Origin: Burkholderia sp. GAS332
Lineage (GTDB): Bacteria; Pseudomonadota; Gammaproteobacteria; Burkholderiales; Burkholderiaceae
Reading direction: 5' to 3'
Assembly: GCA_900142905.1 (NCBI GenBank)
Contig: FSRV01000001.1
Coordinates: forward strand, 4,092,001-4,156,000
Length of the DNA stretch: 64,000 nucleotides
Shown: piece by piece, positions 27,758-36,180 of the stretch
Position numbering within the stretch: position 1 is the first letter of the stretch
How the letters are laid out: each line of letters starts with the position of its first letter
The notes under the pieces: generated by a model
What the model was told of the DNA's origin: nothing
Databases searched by the model: none
Seen by the model: only the letters and a program-made list of their open reading frames with translations
Made by a program: the position numbers and the translations under genes

Positions 27758-28459
27758 TCAAGCGTTGCCCGAGCGGCGCGCGATCTCCTGATCAACCGCT
27801 TCCCTTACCCAGCCGGTCAATTCGGTCTCCAGAGCCAGCGCAACTTCGCGCGTGATCTGGTTGACGAGCCATGACGTGTGATCCTGCAACGCATCGCGGC
27901 AGCGCGCTTCGATGATGCCCCGCCCCTCGCCCGTCAGAAAGCCCGCGAACCGTCCACGCAGACGTTCGGCGATGACATCCGCATCGAGATTCGGCTGCGG
28001 TTGCGCGAGCGCGTCGTGAGCAAGATCCGGCGGCACAAGCGCGCCGGCATCAATCGGCGCATGCGGTTCAGCCCGATCGAAGACGCCCGCTGACGGCGCA
28101 AAGGCCGGCTCATGTGCGTGCCGATGATCGGCAGCGTGGTGTGCCCTGGCGCGTTTTTTCGGATGAGCGTGTTCTGCCGGATGCGCGTGCTCTGACCCAT
28201 GCGCAGGCTCCGGCGCGAGCGTCGGCTCCTCCTTAGTGTGCTGCGTTTCCGGCGCGTGCTCGGATTCTGGCGCAAGCACCGGCACCGACTCCTGCCTGGG
28301 TTCCGGCGCGAAGACCGGTTCTTGCGCCCCTTCGGCATCAGACACCGGCTGCGTAGCCGGCGCCCCCGCGCCGCTCGGCGCATGGCGCGCCGTGGCAGGA
28401 TTGCCCGGTACGAGAATCTCGTGCAGAACCGGGATCGAACTATCGTTAGGATCGGACAC
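27758..28459 (-). CDS. DUF2486 family protein
   Basis: 233 residues from the GTG at 28459, chosen because GGAGAG lies 6 bases upstream and the conserved SDPNDSSIPVLHEIL follows. The middle (residues about 30-135) is low complexity, rich in Ala, Pro, Glu and His, with repeated PE and EHAH-type peptides. The C-terminal 80 residues form an ordered amphipathic helical region ending in DQEIARR. The family is Burkholderiales-specific and lies next to holC; function is unknown. Confidence 0.75.
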   Translation of the reverse strand: MSDPNDSSIPVLHEILVPGNPATARHAPSGAGAPATQPVSDAEGAQEPVFAPEPRQESVPVLAPESEHAPETQHTKEEPTLAPEPAHGSEHAHPAEHAHPKKRARAHHAADHRHAHEPAFAPSAGVFDRAEPHAPIDAGALVPPDLAHDALAQPQPNLDADVIAERLRGRFAGFLTGEGRGIIEARCRDALQDHTSWLVNQITREVALALETELTGWVREAVDQEIARRSGNA

Positions 28460-28552
28460 GTGCACTCTCCGTGTTTGAGTCCAGCCTGAAGCAGGCCGCG
28501 CACGCGTCGAATCCCTATGACAAAACACCACGCGACGCGGTCGAAATGAAAC

Positions 28553-28969
28553 CTAGCTGCCTTGCTTGTAGTTGTTCAAAGCATAGCCGCGATCACGATA
28601 GAAACGATAGCGTTCGCGGCCCGCAGCGAGTTCGTCGTGTGCGTTACCGACCACTTCCAGCAATCTTTCGAAGCGCGCGAACTGCGCCGGCACCGTGGCG
28701 CCGAGATTGAGCAGCACCTGATGGTGCGGCACATCATCGAGGCTCGACGCCAGCACGATCGGCGTTTGCGCGGCGAGCGGCGTGCCCGCCATGCAGTGCG
28801 GCACGAAGTCGAGTGGCGAGAACGTCCACAACTGTTCGTCGAAAGCCCGCAGGCGCTCGGGCTCGGCCAGCACGATGGTCGGCTGGCCCGCCTGATACGC
28901 CTTGCGGATCAGGCGGCACGCATACAGCAGCGAATCGCCGACGTTCGAGTGAAAATCGATTCTCGTCAT
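28553..28969 (-). CDS. holC: DNA polymerase III subunit chi
   Basis: 138 residues. Signatures of HolC: MTRIDFHSNVGDSLLYACRLIRKAY, VLAEPERLRAFDEQLWTFSPLDFVPH and VLLNLGATVPAQFARFERLLEVV. Chi links the clamp loader to single-strand binding protein at the replication fork. It lies between pepA (upstream, 52-base gap) and DUF2486, the common order in this family. Confidence 0.92.
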   Translation of the reverse strand: MTRIDFHSNVGDSLLYACRLIRKAYQAGQPTIVLAEPERLRAFDEQLWTFSPLDFVPHCMAGTPLAAQTPIVLASSLDDVPHHQVLLNLGATVPAQFARFERLLEVVGNAHDELAAGRERYRFYRDRGYALNNYKQGS

Positions 28970-29021
28970 CCGCGGCTCCGCTTTGCGTCTACTGCGACGC
29001 CCACAACCTTACTGCAATGCG

Positions 29022-30548
29022 TCATTGTGCAGCGCGACCGTCCGCGGCCCGATCGATCAAGAACTGCGCGAGCAACGGCACTGGACGACCCGTAGCGCCC
29101 TTGGCGGCGCCGCTCTTCCATGCGGTGCCGGCGATGTCCAGATGCGCCCACGGGTACGTTTCGGTGAAGCGCGACAGGAAGCACGCCGCCGTCACGCTGC
29201 CTGCCGGACGCCCGCCGATGTTGGCGAGGTCGGCGAAATTCGACTTGAGCTGATCCTGATACTCATCGTCGAGCGGCATGCGCCAGGCCGGGTCGGAGGC
29301 TTCGCGCGACGCATCGAGCAGTTCGCCCGCCAGCGCGTCGTCTTTCGAGAACAGGCCGCTGTTGTGATGACCCAGCGCAATGATGCAGGCGCCCGTCAGC
29401 GTAGCGATGTCGATCACGGCTGCCGGCTTGAAGCGCTCGGCATAGGTCAGCGCGTCGCACAGGATCAGCCGGCCTTCGGCGTCCGTGTTCAGCACTTCGA
29501 TCGTCAGGCCCTTCATGCTGGTGACGATGTCGCCCGGCTTGGTGGCGGTGGCCGACGGCATGTTCTCGACGGCCGGGATGATGCCGACCACGTTGATCTT
29601 CAGGCCCATTTCGGCGACGGCGCGCAACGTGCCCAGCACCGAACCGGCGCCGCACATGTCGTACTTCATCTCATCCATGCCTTCGCCCGGCTTCAGCGAA
29701 ATGCCGCCGGTGTCGAACGTGACGCCCTTGCCGACCAGCACCACCGGCGCGGCTTTCGCGGCGCCGCCTTGGTACTGCAGCACGATGAACTGGGCCGGTT
29801 CGACCGAGCCCGCCGTGACCGACAGGAACGAGCCCATCTTCAGCGCTTCGCATTGCTTTTCGCCGAGCACTTCGACCTTCAGCTTCCAGTCTTTGGCGAG
29901 CTTCTTCGCCGTGTTGGCAAGGTAAGTCGGCGTGCAGACATTGCTCGGCAGGTTGCCCAGGTCGCGCGTCAGGTCCATGCCGTTGGCGAGCGCGGCGCCC
30001 TGCTTGGCCGCCAGCTTGGCGGCCTTCTCGTCGCCGGTATTGACGCTGAACACGATGCGCTTCAAGGCGCGCGGTCCGTTCTCCGGCTTGCTCTTCATCT
30101 GCGTGAACTTGTAGGTCAGCTCGCGCAGCGCGAGGATTGCGGCGCGCACGCCCCAATCGGCCGAGCGCTCGAGGATCGGCAGTTGGGCGAGCGTGAAGGT
30201 GACCTGGACAATCTTGGTGCCGAGCAATGCGCGCCAGGCGGCCCGCACGGCTTCGCCGTAGGCTTTCTGGCTGAAAGCATCCTGCTTGCCGAGGCCGACC
30301 AGCAGCACGCGCGAAGCGCCGATGCCGGAGACTTCGTGCAGGAACAGCGTGGTGCCGGCCTTGCCGTCCATGTCGCCGGCCTTGATGATGCGGGTCAGCA
30401 GGCCCTTGGTGGCCGCGTCGATCTCCAGCGCAGCGCCCGAGAGCGTTTGCGACTCGAACACGCCGATTACGATGCAATCTGATTTCCCGGTCAGGAAACC
30501 GTTTGACGAGCCTTTGGTCCAATCACAGGCTTTTATGCTAAAGTCCAT
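29022..30548 (-). CDS. pepA: leucyl aminopeptidase (M17)
   Basis: 508 residues from the ATG at 30548, with GAGGAC upstream; a 45-codon extension has no ribosome binding site. The M17 signature [14 protein letters not shown] (about 354-367) and metal-binding segments [17 protein letters not shown] and [12 protein letters not shown] are visible. This two-metal cytosolic enzyme removes N-terminal residues from peptides. It diverges from lptF with a 137-base gap. Confidence 0.95.
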   Translation of the reverse strand: MDFSIKACDWTKGSSNGFLTGKSDCIVIGVFESQTLSGAALEIDAATKGLLTRIIKAGDMDGKAGTTLFLHEVSGIGASRVLLVGLGKQDAFSQKAYGEAVRAAWRALLGTKIVQVTFTLAQLPILERSADWGVRAAILALRELTYKFTQMKSKPENGPRALKRIVFSVNTGDEKAAKLAAKQGAALANGMDLTRDLGNLPSNVCTPTYLANTAKKLAKDWKLKVEVLGEKQCEALKMGSFLSVTAGSVEPAQFIVLQYQGGAAKAAPVVLVGKGVTFDTGGISLKPGEGMDEMKYDMCGAGSVLGTLRAVAEMGLKINVVGIIPAVENMPSATATKPGDIVTSMKGLTIEVLNTDAEGRLILCDALTYAERFKPAAVIDIATLTGACIIALGHHNSGLFSKDDALAGELLDASREASDPAWRMPLDDEYQDQLKSNFADLANIGGRPAGSVTAACFLSRFTETYPWAHLDIAGTAWKSGAAKGATGRPVPLLAQFLIDRAADGRAAQ

Positions 30549-30685
30549 CGCGCTTGTCCTCGGATAAAATCTGGGCTTAGGATGAAAGCCGCAATTATCC
30601 GCTATTTTTCCCGCGGCGGCTGCACCGGAGGCGTGACGGGAACTAACCCGTGCGTCACTGAGAGCGCCCCTTCTCATCATCAATA

Positions 30686-31783
30686 ATGATCTTCGAACGC
30701 TCCCTCCAGCGCGAACTCGCGTATACGGCTGGTGCCGTGTTCATGGTTCTGCTCACGCTCGTGCTGACGACGATGATGATCCGCATCGTCGGCTTCGCCG
30801 CTTCGGGCGAGATCGACCCGCGCGACGTGCTGGTCCTGATCGGCCTGACCGTGATCGGCTACGTGGCCATCATGCTCGTCGCGACCCTGTTCGTGTCGAT
30901 CCTGTTCGTCCTGACCCGCTGGTACAAAGACTCCGAGATGGTGGTCTGGCTCGCCTCGGGTGTCAGTTTGACCCGCTTCATCAAGCCGATCGGTATTTTC
31001 GCCACGCCGATCATCATTCTCATCATGTTCTTCGTGTTCGTCGGCTGGCCGTGGTCGAATCAGCAGAGCAAGTTGATCCGCGCGCGCTTCCAGCAGCGTG
31101 ACGAAGTCTCGCTGCTCGCGCCGGGTCAATTCCGTGAGTCGGCCACCAACCACCGCGTGTTCTTCATCGAGAAGATGTCGCCCGACCAGGCGCGCGTCGA
31201 GAACGTGTTCGTGACCAGCACGGAAAACGGCAAAGTCAACGTGGTCGTGTCGAAAACCGGCCACACCGAAACACACAAGAACGGCGACCGCTTCGTCGTG
31301 CTGGAAAACGGCCGTCGCTATGACGGCGAACCGGGGCACCCCGATTTCCGCATCATGGAATTCGAACGCTATGGCCTGAAGATCCAGAGCCAGCCGGTCG
31401 TCAATACGCCGACGACCACCGGTTTGCCTACGCTCACGCTCCTGCGCAACCCCACCGACGACAATCTCGCCGAATTCGCCTGGCGCGCGGGCCTGCCGCT
31501 GATCGCAATCAACCTGATGCTGCTGGCGATTCCGCTTGCGCACCAGAACCCGCGGCGCAGCCGCACGATCAATCTGGTGATGGCCGTCCTGATCTATCTA
31601 ACGTACTCGAATCTGTTGAACGTGGTGCAGTCATGGATGGAGCAGGGCAAGTTGTCGTTCGGCGTCGGTCTGGTGGGCCTGCACATCATTGTGGCGGTGA
31701 TCGTCGCGTTCATCTTCTGGCTGCGCGTGCGCAACCGGCCGCTATTCACGCGGGCGATGTTCCACCGTTCGCAGGGGGCCTGA
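30686..31783 (+). CDS. lptF: LptF, lipopolysaccharide export permease
   Basis: 365 residues. Three N-terminal membrane helices (from [32 protein letters not shown]), a periplasmic beta-jellyroll region (about 120-255) and three C-terminal helices. LptF and LptG form the inner-membrane core of the LptB2FGC transporter that extracts LPS and passes it to LptA. The lptG start is 3 bases after this stop. Confidence 0.94.
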   Translation: MIFERSLQRELAYTAGAVFMVLLTLVLTTMMIRIVGFAASGEIDPRDVLVLIGLTVIGYVAIMLVATLFVSILFVLTRWYKDSEMVVWLASGVSLTRFIKPIGIFATPIIILIMFFVFVGWPWSNQQSKLIRARFQQRDEVSLLAPGQFRESATNHRVFFIEKMSPDQARVENVFVTSTENGKVNVVVSKTGHTETHKNGDRFVVLENGRRYDGEPGHPDFRIMEFERYGLKIQSQPVVNTPTTTGLPTLTLLRNPTDDNLAEFAWRAGLPLIAINLMLLAIPLAHQNPRRSRTINLVMAVLIYLTYSNLLNVVQSWMEQGKLSFGVGLVGLHIIVAVIVAFIFWLRVRNRPLFTRAMFHRSQGA

Positions 31784-31786
31784 CCG

Positions 31787-32935
31787 ATGCGCATCTATGA
31801 AAGGTACTTCGCGCGTCAGATTTATCTCACGTTCATCTTTATTCTGTTCGCGTTTTCGGGTCTGTTCTTCTTCTTCGATCTGATCAACGAACTGAACTCC
31901 GTCGGCCACGGCAACTATAAGTTCCAGTACGCGGTGCTGCGCGTCGCGCTGCAAACACCGTCGCGCTTCTACGAGATCATTCCGGTCGCTGCGTTGATCA
32001 GCGCGATCTACGTGTTCGCGCAAATGGCGGCGAACTCCGAGTACACGATTTTTCGCGTGTCCGGCCTCGCCACCAATCAGGCGCTGCGCTCGCTCATGAA
32101 GATCGGCATTCCGCTGGTGTTCCTGACTTACCTGATCGGCGAAGTGGTCGGTCCGTACACCGATCAGTTGTCGGAACGCGTGCGGCTCGAGGCATTGGGG
32201 TCGTCGGTATCGACCAACTTCGAGTCGGGTGTCTGGGTGAAGGACACGCTCACTGCGCGAGCGGACGGCGAGCAGGTGACGCGCTTCGTGAACGTCGGCG
32301 AGTTGAAGCCGGACGCGACGATCAGCAACGTGCGGATTTACGAATTCGATTCGAAGTTCCGCCTCTCGAACGTGCGGATTGCGAAGAGCGGCACGTATCA
32401 GCCACCGGGTCATTGGCAGCTGACGGGCGTGACGGACACGCAATTGATCGACGTCCCGCCTCCTCCGGGCACGCCGGCCGATGCGTTGAATCCGGTGTAC
32501 CGTGCCAAGCAGGTGGAGTTGCCGGAGTATTCGCTGCGCTCGGAACTGACGCCGCAGATCTTGTCGGTGCTGCTGGTGTCGCCGGATCGGATGTCGATGT
32601 TCAATCTGTTCCGCTACATCCAGCATTTGACCGAGAATCATCAGGATACGCAGCGGTATGAAATTGCGCTGTGGCGCAAGCTGCTGTATCCGTTTGCGGT
32701 GTTTGTGATGCTGGTGCTGTCGCTGCCGTTTGCGTATCTGCATACGCGCGCCGGCGTGGTGGGGGTGAAGGTTTTCGGCGGGATTATGCTGGGGATGAGT
32801 TTCCAGCTGTTCAACACGCTGTTCTCGCATATCGGCACGTTGAATACGTGGCCCGCGCCGTTGACCGCGGCGACGCCGGGGCTCGTTTATCTGGTGCTTG
32901 GGCTGGTTGGGTTGAAGTGGGTTGATCGCCATTAG
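31787..32935 (+). CDS. lptG: LptG, lipopolysaccharide export permease
   Basis: 382 residues with the same helix-jellyroll-helix layout as LptF (MRIYERYFARQIYLTFIFILFAF at the start). The C-terminal GVVGVKVFGGIMLGMSFQLFNTLFSHIGTL segment is characteristic of the family. It is cotranscribed with lptF. Toward its 3' end codon use drifts to G/T-ending codons, continuing into sirB. Confidence 0.94.
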   Translation: MRIYERYFARQIYLTFIFILFAFSGLFFFFDLINELNSVGHGNYKFQYAVLRVALQTPSRFYEIIPVAALISAIYVFAQMAANSEYTIFRVSGLATNQALRSLMKIGIPLVFLTYLIGEVVGPYTDQLSERVRLEALGSSVSTNFESGVWVKDTLTARADGEQVTRFVNVGELKPDATISNVRIYEFDSKFRLSNVRIAKSGTYQPPGHWQLTGVTDTQLIDVPPPPGTPADALNPVYRAKQVELPEYSLRSELTPQILSVLLVSPDRMSMFNLFRYIQHLTENHQDTQRYEIALWRKLLYPFAVFVMLVLSLPFAYLHTRAGVVGVKVFGGIMLGMSFQLFNTLFSHIGTLNTWPAPLTAATPGLVYLVLGLVGLKWVDRH

Positions 32936-32946
32936 GAGCGGTTGCC

Positions 32947-33327
32947 ATGGCTACGCATGGGTTGGTGCTGTTTGGGCATGGCGCGCGGGATGTGCGCTGG
33001 CGCGAGCCATTTGAGAGGCTTGCTGAGAAGGTTCGCGCTGCGCGCGGTTCTGATGCTGAGGCTGGGCCGGTTTTGTTGGCCTTTCTTGAGTTGATGGAGC
33101 CGGATTTGCCTACCGCTGTGGGTTCTCTTGTCTCCGACGGGTGTTCTGGTGTGACGGTTGTGCCTGTGTTTTTTGGGCAAGGTGGGCATGTTCGCAGAGA
33201 TCTGCCGGAGGTGATCGAGCGGTGTCGCCGGTTGCACCCTTCTGTCGAGATTAAGTGCGCTGTCGCGGTTGGTGAGGATGAGGGGGTGTTGGACGCTGTT
33301 GCTGGGTATTGCCTTCGGCAGGTTTGA
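32947..33327 (+). CDS. sirB: sirohydrochlorin chelatase, short CbiX/SirB type
   Basis: 126 residues, the short single-domain form. The metal-binding histidines lie in VLFGHGARD (about 8-16) and FFGQGGHVRRDLP (about 76-88). It inserts ferrous iron (or cobalt) into sirohydrochlorin. It begins 11 bases after lptG; the siroheme methyltransferase gene cobA lies 2.9 kb away on the opposite strand, beyond the repeat/IS island. Its codons end in G or T much more often than those of most neighbours. Confidence 0.87.
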   Translation: MATHGLVLFGHGARDVRWREPFERLAEKVRAARGSDAEAGPVLLAFLELMEPDLPTAVGSLVSDGCSGVTVVPVFFGQGGHVRRDLPEVIERCRRLHPSVEIKCAVAVGEDEGVLDAVAGYCLRQV

Positions 33328-33339
33328 ACTCTTTTTGCT

Positions 33340-33448
33340 CTCGCGGTGTGGTGGTTTTACACCTGCGGTGTTGGTCTTTTCTTCTTTTCTCTGCCTTCGC
33401 GGCGCTTGTCTGTATGCCTGCGGCGTTGGCCTTTCCTTGATTTCTTAG
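33340..33448. repeat. outer part of inverted-repeat arm A with two tandem degenerate units
   Basis: Two imperfect copies of a unit containing a CTCGCGG/CTTCGCGG stretch and then CCTGCGG(T/C)GTTGG(T/C)CTTT(T/C)C follow the sirB stop (first about 33340-33395, second about 33397-33440). The second copy matches, in reverse complement, the segment at about 36118-36170 beyond DUF6429. The arm ends at TTAG (33445-33448), the target-site duplication of the IS element, and resumes at 34930. Confidence 0.75.
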
Positions 33449-34929
33449 TCTTACTGTGTCACGTATTTTTCGTGCCACCGTTGCGATGAATGGTGCAGAC
33501 GTTGCGTTAGTCGCAGTCCGAGCAGGATACGCAACGTCGTGATGGAGTCAGGAACGTGGCGTTGTGCGCGCTGGACTGCCGCGTGCGATGTAATCCGCGG
33601 GAAGCGCAGGCAGCGTGCGTTCGATGAAGTTTTTTTTATCGCCGCTGCCTGATCCCATCCTGAGTCTCTGGGCCATCAGAAACCCATATGCGGCAATACT
33701 CAGCGTGGCGTGGTGGTGAAAGCCACGCCAGCCGCGACCTTCGTAGTGACCCAGTCCGAATTCCTGCTTCAGATCCTGATAGTCGCGCTCGATGCGCCAG
33801 CGCATCTTGGTTACCGATACAAGCTGTTCAAGTGTCGCCTCCCCCGGAGCGGTACTGAGAAAGTACTTGAGCGGCTCTTTATCTCCCTCGGGCCATTCGA
33901 TGAGTAGCCACTCTTCCTCGCGCTGGGTAGTGCGCCAATAGTCCTGATGAGCGGGACGAACCCGCACGGCGGCAAAGCGCGAGGAGAGTGCCGCGTTGCT
34001 GCCTTCCCGCCAGGTGACGGTCTGCCAGGTGTTCGCAGGTAATTGCATGGCCAGCGCCTTGACCGCCTGCGGTTCGTGGCCGGGTGCGCGACGCAGCAGT
34101 GTCGGTGCGTTGCCACGCCCATTCCAGGGCTTGGGCGCGAGCGGCGCCGTACCCGGTGCCCATACTGAGGTGCCCGGACGGATCCCCACGGCGTATAACA
34201 AACCCAGTTCGCTTATCCCTTCCCGAAAGGCCGTTTCATCACCATATCCTGCATCGGCCAGCACGATACCCGGCACAATCCCGGATGCAATCGCTTCGCG
34301 CAGTTGGGTCAGCGCAATCTGTGGCTTCGTTGCGAAGGCCTGATCGTCAGGAATGCCGGCGCGACGGGCACGTTCCCGATCGTCAATCCACTCCCTGGGA
34401 ACATACAGTTGCCAGGCGATAGGCAGGCTGCCGCGTTGCGTTGCGATCGATAAACTCACTGCGACCTGACAGTTGTCCTGTTTGCCGAGTTGGCCACAGT
34501 ACTGACGTGCAACGCCCACCGAATGGCGACCCTTCTTTGGAAAGCCTGTGTCGTCAATAATCCAGTAGTAGCCGGCCTCTTCAGCGGCATGCGCGCCTAG
34601 CACCGGCATCACCCATTCGCGCACCCGTCGCATGATCGCCTTGTCGGACCATTCGGCCTTGGCAACAAAATGGTGGAGCGACTGATGCTTCGCACTGGCA
34701 TGAAGCGGATCAATATGCGCAGCCATCGGCTCGACGCTCTTCCTTGACAGTGGCATCACCAGACCGGAACAGTAGCCTTTAAGGCCGGCGTGGCGATTAG
34801 CGTGCCCTAACTCCTGTGCCAGATGGTCGAGATACGCGTCAAATTCATCGAGATCGTCTGCCATTCCGATACCCCGTAGTCGCTATTACTTCATACTACC
34901 AGGTATCGCTTTTAGCTGACACAGTAAGA
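33449..34929. mobile_element. IS701-family-like insertion sequence, apparently complete
   Basis: The 1481-base element is bounded by perfect 13-base terminal inverted repeats, TCTTACTGTGTCA at 33449-33461 and its complement at 34917-34929. It is flanked by a 4-base direct duplication TTAG (33445-33448 and 34930-34933). The uninterrupted counterpart at 36105-36116 carries a single TTAG at the equivalent place, which confirms both the ends and the empty site. It contains one intact transposase gene, so it may still be active. Confidence 0.92.
33548..34864 (-). CDS. IS701-like DDE transposase
   Basis: 438 residues. The likely catalytic aspartates are in YWIIDDTGFPKKGRHSVGV (about 101) and GIVLADAGYGD (about 205), and a C-terminal MRWRIERDYQDLKQEFGLGHYEGRGW region carries the glutamate, matching IS701-family transposases. 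The frame is uninterrupted from the ATG at 34864 to the stop at 33548 and fills most of the element. Family assignment rests on these motifs plus the 4-base target duplication. Confidence 0.88.
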   Translation of the reverse strand: MADDLDEFDAYLDHLAQELGHANRHAGLKGYCSGLVMPLSRKSVEPMAAHIDPLHASAKHQSLHHFVAKAEWSDKAIMRRVREWVMPVLGAHAAEEAGYYWIIDDTGFPKKGRHSVGVARQYCGQLGKQDNCQVAVSLSIATQRGSLPIAWQLYVPREWIDDRERARRAGIPDDQAFATKPQIALTQLREAIASGIVPGIVLADAGYGDETAFREGISELGLLYAVGIRPGTSVWAPGTAPLAPKPWNGRGNAPTLLRRAPGHEPQAVKALAMQLPANTWQTVTWREGSNAALSSRFAAVRVRPAHQDYWRTTQREEEWLLIEWPEGDKEPLKYFLSTAPGEATLEQLVSVTKMRWRIERDYQDLKQEFGLGHYEGRGWRGFHHHATLSIAAYGFLMAQRLRMGSGSGDKKNFIERTLPALPADYIARGSPARTTPRS

Positions 34930-35100
34930 TTAGTGGTCTATTAGCGTTGCCCCTGTGCGGGGCGGCACTTACTTTCTTTGCCGCCGCAAAGAAAGATAAG
35001 CAAAGAAAGCGGCTAGCCCCCCCTGCTAAGCGGGTCCCTCGCGCAGCCACGGTAGTGGTGCATCTGGAATCTGTGCTCCCGCACACTCCGCGTTAGTGAC
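34930..35100. repeat. inverted-repeat arm A, inner part
   Basis: Continuation of the arm interrupted by the IS. From 34934 (TGGTCTATTAGCGTTGCCCC) to about 35100 it is the reverse complement of 36115-35941, with high identity: the same GTGCGGGGCGGCAC block, a small internal hairpin of the CTTTCTTTGC/GCAAAGAAAG type, the GCTAAGCGGGTCCCTCG block and the GGTAGTGGTGCATCTGGAATC block. Short frames across it are artefacts of the repeat. 35101-35287 contains no recognisable gene. Confidence 0.85.
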
Positions 35101-35287
35101 GCAGCAGTCATACCTCCCGCCTCGCACTACGTGCTCGCCGGAAAGGTCCACCATGCAAACCCGCGGCTTCGTTTGGGCGTCGTGGGAGCCATCGGCTTCG
35201 CCTTGGCGATGCGCTGAAAATACCGGTCTTTTGAACTGACGCTTGGTGAATTGAGCAGCTACTCTCGTGAGTCAGAAGTTCGTTGAG

Positions 35288-35530
35288 TCAATTCTCCGTG
35301 CTTTCCGGAATGACGAAGTGCTGATTAAAAAGCCGCTCGGATTCGCGCAGCCCTTCCTCCGTAAAGATCACTGACTTCGTCTTGTTGACCGGGTCGTCGA
35401 TGAAGCCTCTTTCATGGAGTCGGTTCAGCACATCCCAGTCGAAACCCTTCCATGCGCGGTATCGGTCATGCAGGGTCAGGTAGAGAAGCGCCAAGGCGAC
35501 TTCGTCAATTGCGTCGGTATTGATATTCAT
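35288..35530 (-). CDS. DUF6429 family small protein inside the repeat island
   Basis: 80 residues. The sequence IDEVALALLYLTLHDRYRAWKGFDWDVLNRL (about 8-38) followed by GFIDDPVNKTKSVIFTEEGL is the pattern I associate with DUF6429 proteins, a family of unknown function common in proteobacteria near mobile elements. AGGAGC stands 9 bases before the ATG. It is the only plausible gene between the two arms of the inverted repeat and may be cargo of the element or a bystander. Confidence 0.75.
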   Translation of the reverse strand: MNINTDAIDEVALALLYLTLHDRYRAWKGFDWDVLNRLHERGFIDDPVNKTKSVIFTEEGLRESERLFNQHFVIPESTEN

Positions 35531-35940
35531 AGTGATAGTGCTCCTGCTGCAGCCTTCCGAACCCGCACATAAAACCGTTCGAGGCTAGCAGTGTTCATCA
35601 GCTGACTTGCTCCAGACAAACGGTTTGCGTGACCGCCGTCTGCTCATCGTTGCCTCCTCGCCTCAAGTGCCAGACAAAACACTTTAGTACGTGAGCAGCA
35701 TCATTCAATGAATTTTTAACTCAAGACGCTAACGATCGCAAGTGTGCCCGAACGCCGGAAGCAGCTATCAATCTAGTGAAGCAGCGGTGAGTACAACGAT
35801 AGCGAGTGGTTTGCCGGATGTCCCCTGCGTGCTGGCAAGAACTTTTGGCTTGATGAAGTACCGCTGAGCGCCGCCGGCCACGTACGGTTTGGTGAAGTAC
35901 CGCGTCGGCGCGCGCAGCGCCGCCGGAAGTATGACGCCCT
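35531..35940. other. spacer of the repeat island with a short internal repeat; no confident gene
   Basis: 410 bases, AT-richer than the surroundings. GTGAAGTACCGC/ATGAAGTACCGC segments, each followed closely by CGCCGCCGG, occur twice (about 35852-35880 and 35893-35929). A 60-codon minus-strand frame (35768-35950) reads through both repeats, giving RYF(T/I)KP twice, but it has no clear ribosome binding site or recognisable relatives, so it is not called as a gene. Confidence 0.5.
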
Positions 35941-36180
35941 TGTCACTCACGCCGAATGTGCGAGAACACAGATTCCAGATGCACCACTACCGTGGCTGTG
36001 CGAGGGACCCGCTTAGCAGGGGGTTCGAGCCGCTTTCTTTTGCCTACTTTTCTTTGCGGCAGGCAAAGAAAAGTAGGTGCCGCCCCGCACAGGGGCAACG
36101 CTAATAGACCACTAAGAATTCAAGGAAAGGCCAACGCCGTAAGCGCACAGAAACGCGCGCGCGAAGGCAAAAACCAACCC
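35941..36180. repeat. inverted-repeat arm B (uninterrupted copy)
   Basis: Reverse-complement counterpart of arm A (33397-33448 plus 34930-35100). It holds the single CTAA/TTAG site (36112-36115) that in arm A was duplicated by the IS. The arm abuts the cobA stop codon at 36181. A long plus-strand frame that starts in the arm and continues over cobA is a shadow. Confidence 0.85.

Noticed and set aside
28983..30482. 499-codon plus-strand open frame
   Set aside because: Antisense to pepA, which carries the M17 signature.
33340..36180. CRISPR array
   Set aside because: Repeats here are long, few and inverted, without regular spacers; no cas genes are present in the window.
33397..36180. Composite transposon
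   Set aside because: Only one IS copy is present, and it lies inside one arm rather than flanking the DUF6429 gene. The inverted arms contain no transposase of their own.
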